The notes beneath the pieces were generated by a model. The model did no database searches and had not been told where the DNA came from. It saw only the letters and a program-made list of their open reading frames with translations. The position numbers and the translations under genes are program-made. A stretch of 21,035 nucleotides of DNA from CAYJMQ01 sp964371555 (GTDB lineage: Bacteria > Bdellovibrionota > JACOXK01 > 2-02-FULL-40-11), in NCBI GenBank assembly GCA_964371555.1, contig CAYJMQ010000037.1:1-21035 (forward strand), written 5' to 3'. Each line of letters opens with the position of its first letter. Position 1 is the first letter of the stretch. This document shows, piece after piece, positions 1 through 9,344 of the stretch.

Positions 1-1864
1 GCTCTCCTAATCCCTCTTGCTGATAGATCTTAATCCACGTTGAAAGAGATTCTGCCACATCGCCAAAATAGGGGCGATTTCCTTCCGGAATTGAGAGCAA
101 ACTCTCTTGAGCCGAATAGGAGAAAGGCCGGACCCCGGCTACGTCATGAAATCCAAGATGCTCGCTCGTCCTTAAGGCGGCTGGAATTCCTTTAAAATGT
201 TTAAGAATCTTTTCTAAAGAAAGTTCATAAAAGGAGCCTCCAGAGAGGCGAATCAAAAAATTAATGATATACCAAAGGGTCACCTCTTCGGAACTCTTTA
301 AATTGGGAAGCCATGAAAAAAGTTCTTGTAGCTCTAAATCATTATCTAAATGGCCTCTTTCTTGAGAATTAGAGCCAGAGTCTGCATTTGAGGCTTGAGG
401 AGAACCATTAGGAGAATCACTGGATAAAGGTCTAACTCCAACGATATATTCAGAGGCATCATGAACACCAATTTGCTCCCAAATTTCCGATTCTGTACTC
501 CCCTTTTTGACTCGAACTCTTCTTAAAGATATAGGTTTTCCATCTTGATCATCTCTTCTGATCCAAACTTCTTCCGTTCCATCATCTGGAAGTGGGGCGC
601 CTGTCCATATGGGAGAAGCATGATTCTTTCCTCTGGGTGCCGAAGAAATTTTTGGCAATTCTCTTGGCATTGGACCAGAAAAAAGAACTTCATCGGGTGG
701 GAGATAATCTGGAATTTTAAGAAGCTCTCGAAGGGGTACGGGTTCATTAAGTACAGCCGTAGCAGTTGTCGGAGTAGGTTCTGCCTCTCTTCCCCCTTCG
801 GTTACGACTCTCGGACGTCCTCCAAACCGATAACCCTCTCTCACTCCAAAAGAAGCTCTGGGAGATTGAGAACCTTCTTGTGGAGGAGCAGCAGGCTCTG
901 ATGGTCCTTGAACTGAATATCTCTCATGCCCACCTGAGGTATCGGCTCTTTCTTCACGTTGTCCTGGTCTTGCGAATTTTAAAAAAAGAAGGGATGCCGC
1001 AATATCAACAGTTCCATCCCAAATCAAAAGGGCCCCTGTTTTCTTCTCTCCTTGAATGACGTGCTTTGTCCCCTCTGCCCCAGAATGAAGCCCTGAAATA
1101 AGCCCATAGCCTATGAGCGTGTAAAAAGTCCCGTGTGTGAGAGCTTGGCTTGCTGTGATTGTTACCCCTTTTATGGTGAGCGAAGTTGTAGCCAATGTTT
1201 CTGTTGAAGCAATTGCCGTGATCCCTCCAGCAAAAAGTGGAAGCGCTGCTGAGAATGGAAGGGACGCTGTGAGCCCTGGGATTAAATCATTAAAAAGCTG
1301 ATTCCCGCTAAAATGATCATGATCAAAAAGCCCTTGAATCACAAAAGACCCAATCCCTTTTACCCCTGATATGGCTAAGGGAATTCCCGCTAAAAGGGCT
1401 GATACGTTTGAAGACAAACCAAGGGCTGCTCCACCTGCCATCCCAAGAGGGACCAATGGCGCCAAAGCCACCCCAATCTTTGCCCATTTGGCCTCCCGAA
1501 TATCTTCTTCAAAAAGCTCATCCACATATTTTCCATAAACCTTTTCTTTCTCCAAAAGCTCAGCGATAAGTTTTGATGAAACTCCAAGTCTCTGAATTCT
1601 TTTCCGAGTGGATAGGATGAGGTCATGGGTTCCTTGAATTTCAACCCAGTTGGGGTCTTCTTTATCTCCACGATAAACCCCTTGAAGCCCCTGCCAAAGA
1701 CCCCGAGCTTGAACCCGTTTCACATACCCTTCGAGATATTTAGCGTGATCATCGAGAAGTCTTTTTAAGCGCCTTCTAAAATCCTTTTGAGAAATCTCTT
1801 CTCCCTCAAGAGAACCTTCTGGCAATTTATGCTTTCCAATATAAAAGTCCCATTGATCGAGAGC
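1..1864 (-). pseudogene. Continuation of interrupted large exported protein (after in-frame TAG), runs off window
   Basis: This minus-strand frame is open from the codon after the TAG at 1867-1865 to the window edge (621 codons) and is in the same frame as the upstream 190-residue ORF, so the two look like one gene. It has no convincing start of its own: the first in-frame ATG is about 420 nt in, and earlier TTG or GTG codons lack an obvious ribosome binding site. The translation begins ALDQWDFYIG, has a charged helical part, then a long hydrophobic Ala/Gly/Leu-rich region (about residues 320-420 counted from 2437, for example VALAPLVPLGMAGG), then a Pro/Ser/Gly/Glu-rich linker and a mixed C-terminal part. 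I recognise no family. The hydrophobic region could be membrane-inserting. The gene may be a recent pseudogene, a read-through gene, or intact if the TAG is a sequencing error. Confidence 0.7.
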
Positions 1865-2437
1865 CTAATATTTTAAAGCAATAAAATCGACATTATTTAA
1901 ATCAAATCCATCTTCTGTGATTTCCCCGCCAATCGAAAGAATGAAATCTCTTCTTTTTTCAAGAAATTGAAAGACATTTGATGCCTCTTCAAAGCTTTGC
2001 GATCCCCGTCCATGAAGTTCTAGAAGTTTTGAAGATATGCCGACCTTTCGCAAGATCTGAGAATAGCTATCAGAAATCTCTTCATCTTTTGAAAGGTCTG
2101 ATTTCCAAAGATCCGCTTGATAGCGGCTTAGGATTATTCGAGCTATCGCAATAAAATAGCTGTTCCAGGTCGAAACCAAAACTTCGGGAGAAACATGAGA
2201 AGTTACCCACTTGTGAATGAGCCCTCTAAATTCTTCCCCCGTAGAGAATCTATCAATGTGTCCCCCCATATAACTTTGAACAAGCTCTACGATTTCTTTC
2301 TGGGCAGACTGAGTTAAAGCCTTTTGAATCTCCTCTTCTGTCGCCGGGCGGATATAGGCATCTTCAGCTTGGGCATCAAAGGGAGACAAAATGCCAATTT
2401 GGCCAAGAATGAGGGCGAGACAAATAATTCGCTTCAT
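1865..2437 (-). CDS. Exported protein, N-terminal 190 residues, ending at a TAG
   Basis: I chose the ATG at 2437 over an upstream TTG at 2467 because it starts a textbook Sec signal peptide (MKRIICLALILGQIG, likely cut after AQA near residue 24) and has GGAG 8 nt upstream. The mature part is mostly helical and acidic/basic mixed, with no cysteine pairs and no motif I know. The ORF stops at TAG, but the same frame continues for at least 621 further codons, so this is probably the front end of a protein of more than 800 residues. It is the third gene, in transcription order, of a run of large exported proteins and lies 152 nt after the 679-residue protein, with a possible promoter of its own in that gap. 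Function unknown. Confidence 0.75.
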   Translation of the reverse strand: MKRIICLALILGQIGILSPFDAQAEDAYIRPATEEEIQKALTQSAQKEIVELVQSYMGGHIDRFSTGEEFRGLIHKWVTSHVSPEVLVSTWNSYFIAIARIILSRYQADLWKSDLSKDEEISDSYSQILRKVGISSKLLELHGRGSQSFEEASNVFQFLEKRRDFILSIGGEITEDGFDLNNVDFIALKY

Positions 2438-2500
2438 CAAAAACTCCACAACGGTTTTAACTATCAAGATTTGTGCCAGTGTCTGGTAATCGAATTCGCC

Positions 2501-2529
2501 AATATAATCAATAGACTCATGAAAAACAA
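2501..2529 (-). promoter_or_regulatory. Possible sigma70-like promoter for the exported-protein gene starting at 2437
   Basis: On the minus strand, TTGTTT (2529-2524) and TATATT (2506-2501) are separated by 17 nt, giving a 5' leader of roughly 55-60 nt before the ATG at 2437. The -10 box matches consensus in 5 of 6 positions, the -35 box only in 3. It sits in a 152-nt gap that breaks the otherwise tight spacing of this gene run. Confidence 0.35.
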
Positions 2530-2589
2530 GCCCCTATGAAAGTGTTCATTTTTCTTACAGGATGCCGCAAACTGGCAATCTCAATTTTT

Positions 2590-4629
2590 TTAATCTGCGC
2601 GGATACTGATTTTATCTTTTAAAAAATTTCCGAAATCTTCCTGGTCAAATTCGACGGCCGGGAGGATAAGCCCATTGAGAAGGTCATTCCCGCCTGGTAC
2701 GGTTAACGTATATCCGCCGGTCCCCAGCCCCTCGTTTAGGGCATTCATTCCATAGGGGACTGCGTATTCATGCGCCCATCGGCCATAGCCCTGTTCACGA
2801 ATGGCCGCTGTTGCCCTCGGCTGAAGATAAACATTTGCCTGGCTTTTGGGGAGAGCGAATGCCGCCAGGAAAAGTTTGTCAAAAGCGGCTTGAGCGTAAT
2901 CATAGCGACGGTTCGGATCGTGATGAACCACACGATTTTCAACAGCCTGGGCGAGGGGTGAGAGACCATCGATAACACCCACAATGGCGGCCGTTTTCCA
3001 AATCTGATTTATCCGGTAGCCGCTGATGACAACAACTGCCGTCGTCAAAACATTGAGAAAGATACCGTTATAGGTCATCTGTCCCGCGTTCCATTCGGCG
3101 ATTTCCCATCCATGGTCTTTCACCTGTCGATAAAGCTCTGTGAGCCCCCAGACGAGGTTCGTTGTGATCATGATTTTGGGGTACATTTTAATGATGTTTG
3201 TGTTGTATCTCCTGCCGGAAAAAGGGGCATAATCTTTGGCAATCCGGAGAAGAATCGACTGATTTGCATATCTTTTATAATATTGTTCGTAACGATCGAC
3301 TCTTGCCAATGGTTGGCGGAGGCGTGCCCTGTTGCGGGCGACAAGCTCCAATTTCTTTGCAAGAAGCGGATCAGCCCTCCGATATGCCGAGTAGATCGAG
3401 TGTGCCTTTGCTGCGGGAAAAAGCAGGACTGATAGGCCAGCTCTGTCCCCGAGGAAGTGGGCGTTTGACAAGCCTTTGGAAAGTGTTTCACTGTCTTCCT
3501 TTCCAAATCCTTCGAGAAGTCCCCTGGCCCTAAGATCGCTCTCGAGCATTTTTTTTGCGTTTGTTTCTGTAACATAGCAGTTAAGGAGTGTGGGGATGAG
3601 ATCGTCATCGAATGGAATAAATTCACGCAAGAAACTGTCTGCCGCCTCGTAGGCTTTGACTGAGGCATATCTCCAACTGGTCTCATATTCTTCAATTTTC
3701 CGACGATGGTCTTCTTTTTTTGCCACAAAAGCATCGTTTCTTTCTGAAATCACGCGATGCAGGAGCTCTCTTAACGACTCTGTTTTGATTTCATTATTTG
3801 CAAGCACAGATGAAAATTTGTCGTTGTCAGAGACCAAAGATTTTTCTTCGGAAAGCTCCAGTGAAATATGATAGGTCCGGTCATTTGCGGCGATTCCCGA
3901 AACAAAGCGCACTTGATCTGCCTCGAGAAGGGGGCCGGATATCTTCCAGAGCGAAAGTTCTCCTTCCCCGGAGTTAAAGATCACATATCTTCTAAAATAT
4001 GCGGGTTCGGTTTCTTTTATGGGAGAATTTGGCGTTAATCTTGACAACTGGTGCGAATGGCTAACGACGCATTCCTGAAACTGGCCTGCCGGCAACGGAA
4101 TGGCATGAACCTTTTTGACATCGGATTTAAAATCGGTTCTCAAAATCTCTATTTCATTTTCTGAGAGAATGACCAAAAATTTCTCGTTTCCTTCTTGAAC
4201 GATCACGAGAGAACGGATGTCCGGCCACTCAAAGGAATAGGTGATTGCCCCTGTTTTCGGATCGACCATGTCAACGGTTGTGGAAATTAATTTTTCATTT
4301 TGAAATGTGTCGACAACGACAATCAGCTGGTTATTGTCCAAGAGGGCGTTTCTGTAAAGCAAAGATGGGAGACCGTCATCATCAATATGCCCGCAGAGTT
4401 CCTCCGAATAGTGATTCTCTGAAGGACTTTTTTTGTGAAAAAAGGAACAGCTCTCTTTTTCACACAGACGAATGCCGTATCGACCGAGGGCGGAAATTTC
4501 AATATCACCGTGTGTCTGAAAACTGGTGATCGGGTAATCGGCAAACCCCGATCGGAGCCCAAAAAATGCCCCAAAAAATGCATTGGCAAGCCAGAGCAGC
4601 GTGAGACAAAATCCAACTCTTTTAATCAT
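2590..4629 (-). CDS. Large exported protein of unknown family (679 aa)
   Basis: The protein starts with a signal peptide (MIKRVGFCLTLLWLANAFFG, likely cut after GFA near residue 30). Residues about 30-270 are beta-rich, with recurring short hydrophobic strands such as KFLVILSENEIEIL that suggest propeller-like or sandwich repeats. Residues about 280-470 are charged and helical, possibly coiled coil. Around 520-556 come hydrophobic segments (IFLNVLTTAVVVISGYRIN), then an aromatic and glycine-rich tail. The ATG overlaps the end of the 1498-residue gene by 8 nt, so the two are likely translationally coupled. The SGYRIN neighbourhood resembles the STGFRVN neighbourhood of the upstream protein, suggesting distant paralogy. 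A near-exact 12-bp duplication lies inside the signal peptide coding part. I recognise no family; a role in the cell envelope or outside the cell is inference from export alone. Confidence 0.85.
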   Translation of the reverse strand: MIKRVGFCLTLLWLANAFFGAFFGLRSGFADYPITSFQTHGDIEISALGRYGIRLCEKESCSFFHKKSPSENHYSEELCGHIDDDGLPSLLYRNALLDNNQLIVVVDTFQNEKLISTTVDMVDPKTGAITYSFEWPDIRSLVIVQEGNEKFLVILSENEIEILRTDFKSDVKKVHAIPLPAGQFQECVVSHSHQLSRLTPNSPIKETEPAYFRRYVIFNSGEGELSLWKISGPLLEADQVRFVSGIAANDRTYHISLELSEEKSLVSDNDKFSSVLANNEIKTESLRELLHRVISERNDAFVAKKEDHRRKIEEYETSWRYASVKAYEAADSFLREFIPFDDDLIPTLLNCYVTETNAKKMLESDLRARGLLEGFGKEDSETLSKGLSNAHFLGDRAGLSVLLFPAAKAHSIYSAYRRADPLLAKKLELVARNRARLRQPLARVDRYEQYYKRYANQSILLRIAKDYAPFSGRRYNTNIIKMYPKIMITTNLVWGLTELYRQVKDHGWEIAEWNAGQMTYNGIFLNVLTTAVVVISGYRINQIWKTAAIVGVIDGLSPLAQAVENRVVHHDPNRRYDYAQAAFDKLFLAAFALPKSQANVYLQPRATAAIREQGYGRWAHEYAVPYGMNALNEGLGTGGYTLTVPGGNDLLNGLILPAVEFDQEDFGNFLKDKISIRAD
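4557..4580. repeat. 12-bp tandem duplication inside a signal peptide
   Basis: Two copies of a 12-bp unit (GCCCAAAAAATG, then CCCCAAAAAATG on the plus strand) differ at one base. On the coding (minus) strand they lengthen the hydrophobic core of the signal peptide by one AFFG block. The reading frame is kept. Confidence 0.8.
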
Positions 4630-7600
4630 GCCTGTTTACCCCCAAAGAAAGACAGAGTTCGAGTTCTTTGAATTTTTCCGCCAGCTGCCTGAGATAGCTG
4701 TCTGACCAGTGAAGATTGGAGAGCCATGATGTTTGCAGTTCCTCTCCGAAATCATTGAGTTCCACGAGGATCGTTTCAGCGCGGGTGATGGCATCCCGGT
4801 TTGTCTGGGAAAGTTTCTCATTAAAATGGTAGTGATACCATCGATAAAGTCTTAAAAGACCGTACGCGTAGCCTTTGAAAAGCTGAAAGGTATTCCAGTC
4901 GTTTTTATCCCCTTCATCCAAAACAAGCCAGGCGGTTCGGGTTTCTTTTAAGATCTCTTCCTGAATTTTAGAGAGGACTTTCAGGGAATGGAAGTCGATC
5001 CAGGAACGCTGAAATCGGGGATCATCGGTTTCATCCTTGTAAGGAATAAGATTTTCATGGCTCCATTCCAATGAAAGTTTTTCAAGATATTGAACCAATG
5101 TGCCAAGATTTTCTTTCTCAATCGGAACATCCGAATAGTTTAGAGATTTGGTTATCCGATTGGCTTCTTTAAAAACATCGGAAATGAGATGGTGCGTTTT
5201 TCCCTGAATGACGAGTTCACGATAAAAAGGTTCAAGATATTGCGCGATCATATAGACGATACCGGCCGCCAGATGATGTTTTTTATTTTGATAATGGGTA
5301 GCCGCTTCTTTAGCTAATGAGAGGAAAACCTTAAGAAGTCCCTGCGTAAATGTTTCTTTGCTCTGCACCCATGTCATAAGGGGAGGAACCTCTACCGAAA
5401 CCCCAACTTCCTGAATTTTTTCCTTCCACGGCATCAGCGCATCTCCCAGCCATCGATCCTTGTTTTTAAGAGTCAGATTTTTTACGATATAGACAGTTGG
5501 TTCATCTGAAGGTGAAATCCCTTTTTCCCAGACCAGCTCATACGACTGTTCACGACGCTCTTTCCATTGATTCGCCGGGATTGTCACATCGAGCTTCGTG
5601 TCATTTGATATCAGTAAAAAGGTGACATCCTCCAAAGGGGTTGACGATTCAACCGAGAGAGAGAGTCTCAGTTTAGGCTGATCCCCCCAATTTGGAGTCA
5701 ACCAGGGATCAATCGTTTCCAACTTTGAATCTAAAACGACCGGTTCGTGATCTGATTTTTCAAAAAAATGGCCATAGATGGGGGTATAAGTCGCCGCCCC
5801 CAATGTTTCATTGCCAACAACAGGGCCAAAGCGGGCGCCCCCTCTTGCCAGTGCAAAATAGCGGCCTGGTTGGTCGAGGAGCGCCCGGCTTGAAAGATAG
5901 TTTCCAAGATGGCTAAACAAAATCCCCCGCGGGGTAGAAAGACCCAATGTCCAACCGCTGTCAAAGAGGGCCCGCCATCCATCATGATCTTCGCCGGGGC
6001 GGGTGAGAACACTTCTCATCATATAGCCCGGCATATCGAGAAGCGGTCTTCTCGGAGGGGGGATTAGAAACGTTGCTTTTTCATACGGGGTCAGGTTTTC
6101 CCATTGCTGGTACCAGCGTTGATACGGTGTTTCCGTGTCAAAAAGCTCTCCCCCGAATTTCACAAATTTTTGATTTATATACCCTGTGCTCACGGCATTA
6201 AAAACAAGAATGAGAAGTTTTCCCGAGGCATTTACCCTGAAACCGGTCGATGCAAAAATAGGAAACATAATATAGGTGTTAAAAAACAGATTGTGGGCGA
6301 GCCCGGAGGAAAGAAACGGACGTCCATCATTTTTTCTGACCCACCACTCAATGCCTACATTTGCCGCATCGCTGTATAGTGTGAAAAGAGCCGCCTCGCT
6401 TAACTTCCCATGCTTAAACATTCGCTCAAGAAACGTCGATTGAAGCATCTGTTCATGATCGTAAATTTCGTCCAGCGCCCTGACGAGTTCTTCCCGATTG
6501 CTGGAAACGGCAGTGGAAGACCAGCGGGCCCCCGCCTGTCCCGCATTTCCAGTCCAGCCGCATCTGATGAGGTGTCTTAGTTTTTCAATTTTTTCGAGAC
6601 TGGCAAGTTCTTGTGTCGGCTGATTGAGCTCAATGATTCGCGCCAGGCGGTAGGCTTCTTCTGATTTGTCAATTTGGTCCGCAATGTTTTTTATCTGGAT
6701 AGCCAATGCTTCTTTTTCCCCCTCCGCAATGCCCGCTTTCGATTGTAATTTTTTTAAAGCCTTTATGAGATTTGGGGCTGAAGAAGGGGACTGTTCTAAT
6801 TCTTTAACCCTTGCCACCCCTTGCATGAGCGCAGATTTTATTTTTGCCGTGAGAGCAAGGGCTGCAAGTTTTTGGAATTGACTGGGCTCTTCCAGGAGTC
6901 GTAGATATTTAAGCCGCTCCCAGTCTTGAACACCAGTCTTGAAAAAAGATGAATGGGGTGAAAATGCCTTTACAAAGTCCTGGGCGGGAACCGATTCAAA
7001 GAATTGAGAGATCTGCTTGAATGTCCAGTATTCCAGTTTTTGAACCATCGGGGGCGCATGACCGATTTCAACCCAGATACGCTCGAACGGACGTTCATAG
7101 TTTCGTGTTTTTTCGATCAGGCCAAGAATCTCCCGAAATTTTTCAGGCGTGAGAATCTTTGTTTGTGGAAGTTCAAGGAGTTTGGCAAGTTGTCCTCTAA
7201 ACTCTGCGATTCTTGCTTCTCCGACCCAAAGCTCCGCCGATTTCCATTCGGAAAGCCACGGGGCGCCGCCTGACTTCAGATCCTGATTTGCCAGTCCAAG
7301 ATTTCTCCGAATGTCATTGATTCCCTTTGCCTGTTTGGCGCGTTTCTTAAAACTAAATTGTCGGAATTCAGCTATTTTTTTAAGGGCAAATAAAATTTGA
7401 CCCGCTGAGCCAATGATTTCCCCCCCATTTCGCAACCGCGAAAAATAGTTCCGGATCTCGTTTTTTTCATCGTCAGTCAGAATATCTTCCGCTTGATAAG
7501 CCTTCAGCTGATCTTCAAGGCTTTTATCAAGATCGAAACCAAAAATATCGACGAGTTTATCAGCATCAAACGGAATGGAGGAGAGCAGGCCGTTTAAAAA

Positions 7601-9118
7601 TGCTTTCCCCCCCTGTTTAAAAGTAAAGGGGGTATCGATGGCTGACGAGACTGCTGTGCGGTGGACAGAGCGTGCCCGATCGATCGTCTGCTCAATAGAT
7701 GTTTCGAGTATTGAGGGGGGGCTTTGGGAAGAAGAGACCGAAAAATGAATTGCGGGGCCTGCAACCGACTCTGAAACCCAGACTCCTGTGATAGAGCCTT
7801 CAGTTGCCTTAATTGAATATCTGGGATCGAGCGTTGCATCGCGTTTGATAAATTCTTCACGGATCGTCGCTTCATCGGGATTGATTTTAAAATAATGAAT
7901 TCCAGCTTTCCCAGCCGGCGAAAAGAGTTCGTAAGAGCCGGATTTGGCGAGTCCCAGCATGGGGGCATTGAGCGTCCAACGATTGATCGGCGGGGATGAT
8001 TCATCTGAAAAGAGCGTAAGTTCAGATTCCCCGATGATCGGATTCCAGTGTGAAACAAGCATCAGTTCATCTTTTAAATTAGGTGGTAAATTGGGTGGTA
8101 AATTGGGTGGAAAACCGGCTGGGGAAAGCAAATCCAAAAAAACAACGCCGGTCGTAAAGGGGAGGGGGATTGTTTTTTGAATTGGAATTTCCTTTTGATT
8201 TTGTGTGTGGGTTTTAAGAAGGTCATCCAGTCTGACATGATCAATTCCACGCGGGGTCGAGATAAGGATGAAATCATCTTTCAATGTAAGACCGTAAACG
8301 GCATGCAGCGCTTTTAAAAATTTTCCACGGTCATCGCGGGCAAAAACTTCATACATCGGCTTGAGAGAGGGGGCACTTCTAATTCGAATTCTGGTAGGAA
8401 CACCGAGCTTCCCCCGCTCAAATTGCTGCATAGCTGCTTCAGAAGTGGTTTCGGTCTTAAGTTCCCAGCGATCGATCAAAATGCCGTCTGCGCCGAGCGC
8501 CTTGACCAGATAAAAGTTTTTTCCATCCACCCGGGGGAGGAATGAATAAAGGGCACTGATTCCATAACTGCTCAAAATGTTTTCAGAAACGGTGGATAGA
8601 GAGGGGCTTTCTGAGCCCTCTTCTTTTGTAATGGGTGTAATGGGTGTTATTGGAAAACTAAGAAGAATGGGGAGCCGGGCCTGATTCAGGGAAAGGTTTT
8701 GTAAACGATTTTCGGGGGTGTCTTTTCTTTCGGATATCGAAGGGGCAGATATCGGAGAGGCATCGACAATATCGACAATGCGTTCCCCTTCACGTTCCAG
8801 CAATATCATGAGAAGAGACGATTCTTTTAGAAGAAGTTCTGAAGAGACTGGGGCGTGATCTTCCGATTTAAACTCTTCAAAACGATAGCTTCGGTCGGCT
8901 TCGTTTCGTTTTAAATATTTTGATTTATCGGCAGATGATTCTTTGGCAAGAACAAAAATCCCCCCTTCTTTACGGGAGAAAAATTCGAACTGATCCGTTT
9001 CTATGTGGGCATTGATTTTAAACTGGAGAGACGCCTCCAGATCAACCTGATTTCTGGCCGAGAGATTGCAAGTGAGGGTGAAAAAAATAAAAAGAAAGAA
9101 GCTTGAAAATATTTTCAT
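4622..9118 (-). CDS. Giant exported protein of unknown family (1498 aa)
   Basis: I chose the ATG at 9118 because it begins a clear signal peptide (MKIFSSFFLFIFFTLTCNLSA, cut after LSA). An in-frame TTG at 9190 would add 24 charged residues in front of it. The lipobox-like LTC lacks the usual small residue, so lipoprotein processing is unlikely. Residues about 25-480 are beta-rich with low-complexity inserts (ITPITP near 155-164, PPNLPPNLPP near 335-347). About 490-940 is long, charged and helical, likely partly coiled coil. A hydrophobic stretch (NLFFNTYIMFPIFASTGF, about 943-983) follows, then an aromatic-rich region, a beta-rich block and a helical C-terminus. It is first in a run of exported proteins and overlaps the next gene by 8 nt. 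I see no catalytic motif. It could be an envelope, adhesin-like or effector-like protein; the sequence does not decide. Confidence 0.85.
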   Translation of the reverse strand: MKIFSSFFLFIFFTLTCNLSARNQVDLEASLQFKINAHIETDQFEFFSRKEGGIFVLAKESSADKSKYLKRNEADRSYRFEEFKSEDHAPVSSELLLKESSLLMILLEREGERIVDIVDASPISAPSISERKDTPENRLQNLSLNQARLPILLSFPITPITPITKEEGSESPSLSTVSENILSSYGISALYSFLPRVDGKNFYLVKALGADGILIDRWELKTETTSEAAMQQFERGKLGVPTRIRIRSAPSLKPMYEVFARDDRGKFLKALHAVYGLTLKDDFILISTPRGIDHVRLDDLLKTHTQNQKEIPIQKTIPLPFTTGVVFLDLLSPAGFPPNLPPNLPPNLKDELMLVSHWNPIIGESELTLFSDESSPPINRWTLNAPMLGLAKSGSYELFSPAGKAGIHYFKINPDEATIREEFIKRDATLDPRYSIKATEGSITGVWVSESVAGPAIHFSVSSSQSPPSILETSIEQTIDRARSVHRTAVSSAIDTPFTFKQGGKAFLNGLLSSIPFDADKLVDIFGFDLDKSLEDQLKAYQAEDILTDDEKNEIRNYFSRLRNGGEIIGSAGQILFALKKIAEFRQFSFKKRAKQAKGINDIRRNLGLANQDLKSGGAPWLSEWKSAELWVGEARIAEFRGQLAKLLELPQTKILTPEKFREILGLIEKTRNYERPFERIWVEIGHAPPMVQKLEYWTFKQISQFFESVPAQDFVKAFSPHSSFFKTGVQDWERLKYLRLLEEPSQFQKLAALALTAKIKSALMQGVARVKELEQSPSSAPNLIKALKKLQSKAGIAEGEKEALAIQIKNIADQIDKSEEAYRLARIIELNQPTQELASLEKIEKLRHLIRCGWTGNAGQAGARWSSTAVSSNREELVRALDEIYDHEQMLQSTFLERMFKHGKLSEAALFTLYSDAANVGIEWWVRKNDGRPFLSSGLAHNLFFNTYIMFPIFASTGFRVNASGKLLILVFNAVSTGYINQKFVKFGGELFDTETPYQRWYQQWENLTPYEKATFLIPPPRRPLLDMPGYMMRSVLTRPGEDHDGWRALFDSGWTLGLSTPRGILFSHLGNYLSSRALLDQPGRYFALARGGARFGPVVGNETLGAATYTPIYGHFFEKSDHEPVVLDSKLETIDPWLTPNWGDQPKLRLSLSVESSTPLEDVTFLLISNDTKLDVTIPANQWKERREQSYELVWEKGISPSDEPTVYIVKNLTLKNKDRWLGDALMPWKEKIQEVGVSVEVPPLMTWVQSKETFTQGLLKVFLSLAKEAATHYQNKKHHLAAGIVYMIAQYLEPFYRELVIQGKTHHLISDVFKEANRITKSLNYSDVPIEKENLGTLVQYLEKLSLEWSHENLIPYKDETDDPRFQRSWIDFHSLKVLSKIQEEILKETRTAWLVLDEGDKNDWNTFQLFKGYAYGLLRLYRWYHYHFNEKLSQTNRDAITRAETILVELNDFGEELQTSWLSNLHWSDSYLRQLAEKFKELELCLSLGVNRHD
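8079..8114. repeat. Three 12-bp in-frame tandem units
   Basis: TTAGGTGGTAAA, TTGGGTGGTAAA and TTGGGTGGAAAA follow one another on the plus strand. On the minus strand they code for consecutive PPNL blocks in the N-terminal half of the 1498-residue exported protein. Two single-base differences show the units are not brand new. Confidence 0.85.
8628..8645. repeat. 9-bp in-frame tandem duplication (ITP)
   Basis: GTAATGGGT occurs twice in exact tandem, followed by a decayed third unit (GTTATTGGA). It codes for PITPITPIT in the 1498-residue exported protein. A further exact 9-bp duplication, ATCGACAAT, lies at 8762-8779 in the same gene and codes for IVDIVD. Confidence 0.8.
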
Positions 9119-9344
9119 CTGTTTAATAGGCACTTCCTCTCTTTTTCGGGTTTCCCTATGCAATAAGAAGGCCATTTTTTTATTGACCAATAGCTCGAAA
9201 AATTCTTAATAACAACCTGATATAACAAAGGAAAAAGAAATGCACAAAAAGTAATCATTTTAGTTATTTGTACATTTTTTTTACGTTGTCTAGGAGTAAG
9301 CCAAAGATGATTTTTACAGCTAAAATGACTTTTTCAACATCCTG

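Noticed and set aside
523..901. Open frames on both strands (74 and 118 codons)
   Set aside because: They lie opposite or out of frame with the long minus-strand coding frame, have odd composition (many Trp, Cys, Arg) and no start signals.
3112..3734. Overlapping open frames of 106-188 codons within the 679-residue gene
   Set aside because: Shadow frames; the real gene has a signal peptide and consistent coding character, these do not.
9325..9336. ATGACTTTTTCA resembling the arm of the palindromic element at 12703
   Set aside because: Only 12 bases match and no second arm is nearby; may be a remnant or chance.
9119..9344. Possible promoter for the 1498-residue gene (TTGTGC-17-TATATC on the minus strand, -10 at 9224-9219)
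   Set aside because: Both boxes match consensus poorly and the region is very AT-rich, so chance matches are expected.
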